Shown here: piece after piece, positions 23,637-27,240 of the stretch
Position numbering within the stretch: position 1 is the first letter of the stretch
Layout of the letters: every line of letters begins with the position of its first letter
Origin: Sodalis glossinidius str. 'morsitans'
GTDB lineage: Bacteria > Pseudomonadota > Gammaproteobacteria > Enterobacterales > Enterobacteriaceae
DNA length: 27,240 nucleotides
Assembly (NCBI RefSeq): GCF_000010085.1
Contig: NC_007714.1
Coordinates: 1 to 27,240, forward strand
Direction of reading: 5' to 3'
Program-made: the position numbers and the translations under genes
Notes under the pieces: model-generated
What the model was told of the DNA's origin: nothing
The model's database searches: none
What the model saw: the letters and a program-made list of their open reading frames with translations, nothing else

Positions 23637-24083
23637 TAGATTGGCCCCCTAGATCTCCAGACAGATAGACACTCTTAAAATAAGAGGTAGTCTAAAAACT
23701 ATGTTTAATACTGGTCACAACGAAAAAATGATCGAAGTTTTGTCTGGCCCTGAACGCCGCCGTCGACGTACCGCTCAGGAAAAAATCGCTATTGTTCAGC
23801 AGACGATGGAGCCCGGGATGACGGTATCTCACGTGGCTCGCCTGCATGGCATCAATGCTAATCAGGTGTTCACCTGGCGACGACAGTACCAGAATGGCAG
23901 CCTGACCGCCGTCTGCGCCGGAGAAGAGGTCGTTCCGGCCTCGGCACTCACTGCTGCCATGAAGTAGATTAAAGAGCTACAACGGTTGCTGGGGAAAAAG
24001 ACGATGGAGGTTGAACTCCTCAAAGAAGCTGTGGAGTACGGACGGGCAAAAAAATGGATAGCGCACGCGCCCTTGCCCGAGCA
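23637..24083 (+). mobile_element. IS2-like element (IS3 family), left-end fragment
   Basis: It starts with TAGATTGGCCCCCT, the IS2-type left inverted repeat, then a leader, orfA and the first codons of orfB (MDSARALA), and ends at about 24083 where an rpn gene begins on the other strand. It matches, in inverse orientation, the left end of the complete copy at 24851..26168 over about 430 bases with scattered differences. No right end is present. Confidence 0.88.
23701..24083 (+). pseudogene. IS2-like OrfA plus start of OrfB, broken
   Basis: RRRRRTAQEKIAIVQQTMEPG...VARLHGINANQVFTWRRQYQ is the IS2 OrfA helix-turn-helix. The frame is stopped by TAG at 23965..23967 where IS2 has CAG (AAMKQIKELQRLLGKKTME). 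Downstream the A-rich slippery site (CAAAAAAATGG, about 24047) used for -1 frameshifting into orfB is kept, but orfB ends after about nine codons at the fragment's edge. It is inactive. Confidence 0.85.
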
Positions 24084-24257
24084 CTGGCCCTTGAGATCGT
24101 CTTCGATAAACGAGCCGGAAGCCATCGCCAGAGTACTGAAATCACAGTGTTTGCGCAGATGCGGCGGCAGATGGATTTCCAGAAAGTCCCGAGCTACAGC
24201 GATATCGCCGAGGAACTTTTTGAATACGTGGTCATGGTGCGACAGGGTGCTAGTCAT
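24084..24257 (-). pseudogene. Rpn-family nuclease, 5' fragment cut by the IS2-like element
   Basis: ATG 24257 gives HHDHVFKKFLGDIAVARDFLE and ASGSFIEDDLKGQCS, nearly the same as the N-terminus of the rpn gene at 9171, and then runs into IS2 sequence at about 24083, before the catalytic Asp. The start overlaps the last eight bases of the upstream ANR-like gene (ATGACTAG). It is truncated and certainly inactive. Confidence 0.88.
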
Positions 24258-24465
24258 CGTTTTCCTGATTTTCGATACGACGGCGGCAGGCCGCTAACCG
24301 AGCGATGGCCTTGTCGCCATGATTCACTTGCCGTCCTGCTTCCGCCGCCCTTTCCCAGAGCGCGGCAACTTGCCTCCATTCTCCCCGCGCTTCTCGTTCC
24401 TCAGCAAGACCCGCCAATCGCGAATATTCCTTCATGCATTCGACGCGCTGTAACAATAACGACAT
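24250..24465 (-). CDS. ANR/PerC-like small regulator
   Basis: 71 residues. MKEYSRLAGLAEEREARGEWRQVAALWERAAEAG resembles the ANR (AggR-activated regulator) and PerC-type helical core found on many enterobacterial plasmids and phages; ANR proteins bind and repress AraC-family activators. There is no other domain. The start may be ATG 24465 or ATG 24435 (MKEYSRL). It lies 10 bases after the zinc-ribbon gene and overlaps the rpn fragment, so the three were one operon. No AraC-type partner is visible on this plasmid. Confidence 0.6.
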   Translation of the reverse strand: MSLLLQRVECMKEYSRLAGLAEEREARGEWRQVAALWERAAEAGRQVNHGDKAIARLAACRRRIENQENDD

Positions 24466-24475
24466 AAATTTTCTC

Positions 24476-24673
24476 TCAGAATCTGAATGGCCGCGTTCTG
24501 ACTCTCACTGCAATAAACTGCTTTGCTTTATGCTGAAATTCAGGGCTTCCCGACAGGTGAACCGAAACGTGACCACACGCTGGACACGTACCCTTGCCCA
24601 ACCAGCCATCGAGCTTTTCAGTGCGCGTCCACTCAAAAGCCATTGAAGAACCACATTGTCCGCATTTTTTCAA
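24476..24673 (-). CDS. Small zinc-ribbon protein
   Basis: About 65 residues from a TTG start (MKKCGQCGSSMAFEW). Two Cys pairs (CGQC near residue 4 and CPAC near residue 31) and TGKTCPACGHVS-like geometry (KGTCPACGHVSV) predict a zinc ribbon. The start lacks a good ribosome site. It is the first gene of a small minus-strand operon with the ANR-like and rpn genes. Small plasmid zinc ribbons of this kind are often regulators, but no function can be assigned. Confidence 0.5.
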   Translation of the reverse strand: MKKCGQCGSSMAFEWTRTEKLDGWLGKGTCPACGHVSVHLSGSPEFQHKAKQFIAVRVRTRPFRF

Positions 24674-24747
24674 AGATATAGCTTAATCTTCAATTTGAAA
24701 TAGTTGCCGCCATTTCACGGCAGGCGGCCTAACCTATCAATGTGAAT

Positions 24748-24850
24748 TCAGCTACCGGGCGCGACAATGTCCACGGAGAATCGCAGAATTCTCCCATCAC
24801 CGAAATTCACCTCGATACTCTCTTCAATGATGAAGCATCTTTCGGGCAAC
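24748..24850 (-). pseudogene. C-terminal fragment of an unknown gene truncated by the IS2-like element
   Basis: From the IS end at 24851 an open frame reads LPERCFIIEESIEVNFGDG...FSVDIVAPGS to TGA at 24748. No start is present, so the 5' part was removed by the insertion or a later deletion. The family is not recognised. Bases 24674..24747 hold only the leader of the zinc-ribbon gene. Confidence 0.5.
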
Positions 24851-24887
24851 TGGATTTGCCCCTATATTTCCAGACGCAAGATCACTT

Positions 24888-25757
24888 TTAAGTTAGCGAC
24901 TCTCGCTGGCGACGATACGCTCGTGGTGAGCGATACCCCAGCGCGCTGTGTGGATGCTTCTCGTTATAGTGCTCGAACGCGATAGCCAGGTTTTTCAACG
25001 CCACTTGCTGATTCGGTTTGGGCATCATACTGATATAGTCGCGCTTCATCGTCTTCACGAAGCTCTCAGCCATTCCATTGCTTTGTGGACTCCTTACTGC
25101 CGTTGTCCTCGTTTCAAGATTCAGTAGATTACCGAACGCCTCCGTTTCCTTCGCTGTGTAACAGGAGCTATTATCGCTCAGGAACTCAATGGGGACCTCT
25201 GGAAGCTCATTTCCGAACCGCTTACTGACGCTGTTTACCATGATATCCATCACGATTTCACTGGTGTATCCGCCATTTGTCGCTATCCAGTCCAGCGCCT
25301 CACGGTCACAACAGTCAAGCGCGAACGTGACACGCAGCTTATCGCCATTATGGCAGTTGAACTCGAAGCCATCAGAGCACCACCTGAGGTTCCTTTCAGC
25401 AACCACAACCCTGCCATTGTGACTACGCTGCTCTTTAGGAACGCCCTTTCTCTCCAGCAACAGATGATTGTCGCGCATGACTTTGTAGACCCTTTTGGCA
25501 TTAACCATCGGAAGCCCCTCCTGCTGGCTTTCATTACGCAGTAACGCCCAGACTCGTCTGTAGCCATAGGTCGGCAATTCAGCGGTATGATGCCGTATTC
25601 TGCTAATAAGCTCGCTATCGTTATGGTTAGGCTGCTGTCGGTGATCCTGCCACTCGGCAGAGCGTAGAAGATAAACCGATAACTGCGCACGCGACACATT
25701 AAGAGCGCGGCTGACCTGTGTCAGTCCGAATCCCCGGGCAGCAAGGGCGCGTGCGCT
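24888..25757 (-). pseudogene. IS2-like OrfB (DDE integrase) without its start and slippery site
   Basis: The frame is open from 25757 and retains the full rve/DDE core: ALDCCDREALDW, EFLSDNSSCYTA and RSPQSNGMAESFVKT, ending YRSPRAYRRQRESLT. Compared with the other copy, 12 bases (AAAAAATGGATA) are missing at the orfA-orfB junction, removing both the ATG and the A-run for -1 frameshifting. OrfAB fusion cannot be made, so the integrase is probably not expressed, despite an intact catalytic core. Confidence 0.87.
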
Positions 25758-26104
25758 GCCCGGCCGTACTCCACAGCTTCTTTGAGGAGCTCAACCTCCA
25801 TCGTCTTTTCCCCCAGCAACCGCTGTAGCTCTTTAATCTACTTCATGGCAGCAGTGAGTGCCGAGGCCGGAACCACTTCTTCTGCGGCACTGACGGCAGT
25901 GAGGCTGCCATTCTGATACTGCCGTCGCCAAGTGAATACCTGATTAGCATTGAGGCCATGCAGGCGAGCCACGTGAGATACCGTCATCTCGGGCTCCATA
26001 GTCTACCGAACAATAGCGATTTTTTCCTGAGCGGTACGCCTACGGCGGCGTTCAGATCCAGACAGAACTTCGATCATTTTTTCGTTGTGACCAGTATTAA
26101 ACAT
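25721..26104 (-). pseudogene. IS2-like OrfA with two nonsense codons
   Basis: ATG 26104 opens the same OrfA as in the other copy, but TAG at 26005..26003 replaces CAG after AIVR, and a second TAG at 25840..25838 is the one shared with the other copy. The frame would end at TGA 25721 (APLLPGDSD). It is inactive. Confidence 0.87.
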
Positions 26105-26187
26105 AGCTTTTAGACTACCTCTTATTTTAAGAGTGTCTATCTGTCTGGAGATTCAGGGGGCTAATCTACGCGCCAACCGCAGACACG

Positions 26188-26213
26188 AAAAAAGGCCAGA
26201 CGTTAATCCGGCC
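26188..26213 (-). terminator. Intrinsic terminator, probably for the metalloprotease
   Basis: On the minus strand GGCCGGA pairs with TCTGGCC (26213..26194, one G-U pair) and is followed by T6 (26193..26188). It lies about 150 bases after the protease stop; the region between (26214..26365) shows no gene. Confidence 0.65.
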
Positions 26214-26365
26214 CCTTTCCCTATTTCGCATCCCAAACCCTGGAAGGTGTTACTGCGATTAGACCACGGTTCGTGCTAGTCTGTCTAACCTCGATTACAA
26301 CTAGAAACAGCATACTCGACACTTCCGGTCCTTACTTAGGCCGGATTGTTTTGCGTTAGCGTGCT

Positions 26366-27240
26366 TTAAATTCCGTTTTCTGAGTCGCCCCCTTTTAACT
26401 TATGGCGATAGTTCCTAGGGCTACCGCTTCCATCTCGGATACCCATACGAATACCATAATCCGGTGTGTAACGTTGGGGGGTGGAATAATAAGGAATCCC
26501 ATTGCCTCCCATGATGGTATTTATCTTTCCGTAGCCCTGATTATAAGATTTGCTTTCGCCAGCATGCTTGAGCCCCATGTTATGGCCAAGCTCATGGCGC
26601 ATCACTGTCGTACCACAATTGATTGAGCCTGATGCTATCATGCTGTGTGAGTCAGCTTTCACGTAAGCCATGCCGCAGCCGTCTTCCGTACCCTCATAAT
26701 AAACGCCGCAGGCTTTGAGATCGCGCCTCCATCCTTGAACCGTAGGATCGTCGCGTAATTCACTGATTACATTCGATAACGTTTTCCAATTCTTTTTAGC
26801 GATAATCTGTTTCAATCCTACGAGACGGAAACGGAAGTTAGCTCCGGAGTTTTCCAACGCTTCATTGGTGAGATTAAAAGCTTCGATCAGACGATTGCGT
26901 ATGACATGTTCCCCGAGTTTATCGGCGGCTTTATCGCTATATACAATAAGCAGATTGAGGGTAATCGTTTCTTTTTGCCAAAACGTATCCTCATCCACTT
27001 TAAACGCCACGATTTCACCTTGTGTTACAGAATAATTCTTGTCGTCATACAACACTTGGAAAGGATAGGTAGCAGAGCTTTGAAAAATCACACGGCTGCC
27101 ATACTGTTGGCCTAAAGGTAATTTCAAGACTGGTTGCCAATTAGAGTCACCGACTTTAATTATGGTCCGTGGCCGAATTAATGGCATAATATTACCATTC
27201 TGGATATCTTTTGCGTAATAAATCGAGTCAGGGTACTTCA
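26366..27240 (-). CDS. Repeat-bearing metzincin metalloprotease, C-terminal part (starts at 850)
   Basis: This holds residues 284-574 of the protein that starts at 850. The fourth repeat (Trp318) is followed by a reprolysin-like catalytic domain: LLIVYSDKAADKLG...NEALENSGANFRFRLVGL, the zinc site HELGHNMGLKH (His499, Glu500, His503, His509 ligands/catalyst), and a Met-turn region NTIMGGNGIPYYSTP. This is the HExxHxxGxxH plus Met-turn pattern of metzincins, most like bacterial reprolysin (M12B-type) peptidases. Cysteine pairs (KACGVYY, DGCGMAY, INCGTT) suggest disulfides, hence action outside the cytoplasm, although no signal peptide is seen; a dedicated secretion route is possible. The frame is intact over 1725 bases. 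A virulence or host-interaction role is plausible but inferred. Confidence 0.88.
   Translation of the reverse strand, partial: KYPDSIYYAKDIQNGNIMPLIRPRTIIKVGDSNWQPVLKLPLGQQYGSRVIFQSSATYPFQVLYDDKNYSVTQGEIVAFKVDEDTFWQKETITLNLLIVYSDKAADKLGEHVIRNRLIEAFNLTNEALENSGANFRFRLVGLKQIIAKKNWKTLSNVISELRDDPTVQGWRRDLKACGVYYEGTEDGCGMAYVKADSHSMIASGSINCGTTVMRHELGHNMGLKHAGESKSYNQGYGKINTIMGGNGIPYYSTPQRYTPDYGIRMGIRDGSGSPRNYRHKLKGGDSENGI

Larger units (their letters stand above)
24851..26168 (-). mobile_element. IS2-like element (IS3 family), both ends present
   Basis: The right end TGGATTTGCCCCTATATTTCCAGAC (24851) and left end TAGATTAGCCCCCTGAATC (26168, minus strand) match IS2 ends from memory. The length of 1318 bp is close to IS2 (1331). 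Five-base flanks differ (GCAAC and CGCGC), so there is no target duplication, which suggests that recombination with the other copy has rearranged the flanks. Both transposase frames are damaged. Confidence 0.88.

Noticed and set aside
24250..24673. Toxin-antitoxin pair made of the zinc-ribbon and ANR-like genes
   Set aside because: Neither protein resembles a known toxin or antitoxin, and they form an operon with rpn instead.
24846..26173. Five-base target duplication around the complete IS2-like copy
   Set aside because: Flanks GCAAC and CGCGC do not match.

Overview
The window reads as one complete circular plasmid from a Sodalis-like enterobacterial insect symbiont. A minus-strand gene starting at 850 runs off position 1 and continues in frame, without a stop, from 27240 down to 26366, so the two ends join. 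The length (27,240 bp), the FII-type replicon and the many frameshifted genes agree with what I remember of Sodalis glossinidius plasmid pSG2; that identification is recollection, not a search result.

Layout. (1) 26366..850 across the junction: a 574-residue metzincin-type metalloprotease with four ~95-residue N-terminal repeats. (2) 861..2402: insertion-sequence debris (an IS66-type orfA fragment and an internally deleted IS903-like element with an intact 9-bp target duplication). (3) 2418..6966: a decayed mobilization/stability block (membrane coiled-coil protein, frameshifted stbB-like ATPase, broken stbA-like gene, mobC, and a relaxase that has lost its N-terminus and has several frameshifts). 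(4) 6963..7892: ssb, whose start codon region has been invaded by nine copies of a 7-bp repeat, and a frameshifted HU gene. (5) 7915..8970: a parA/ribbon-helix-helix partition cassette with GAATATTC-type operators. (6) 8998..11363: a ColE1-type Rop homologue overlapping a frameshifted rpn gene, then unknown genes. (7) 11338..16183: an AT-rich metabolic cassette (NCS1 permease, DUF917 protein, HyuA-type hydantoinase subunit) facing a PAS-LuxR regulator that is preceded by a possible C4-type antisense RNA. (8) 16470..18389: the replicon: CopA-like antisense RNA, Tap-like leader peptide, RepA, a DnaA box origin, and a palindrome-rich tail. (9) 18413..20600: rpn, finO/proQ-like and DUF2913 genes. 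(10) 20851..23404: small phage/plasmid genes, a LuxR-type HTH protein, an LRR-like protein, a prepilin-peptidase remnant and an intact lytic transglycosylase. (11) 23412..26168: two oppositely oriented IS2-like copies enclosing a truncated rpn, an ANR-like regulator and a zinc-ribbon protein.

How it fits together. Replication and partition look functional and copy control is probably by antisense RNA. The plasmid also carries two proteins of families that act on antisense RNA duplexes (Rop and FinO/ProQ). Transfer is dead or depends on a helper. The likely host-relevant cargo is the metalloprotease and the hydantoin-type uptake and processing cassette. All three rpn nuclease genes overlap the stop codon of a small upstream regulatory or RNA-binding gene, the most unexpected pattern in the window.
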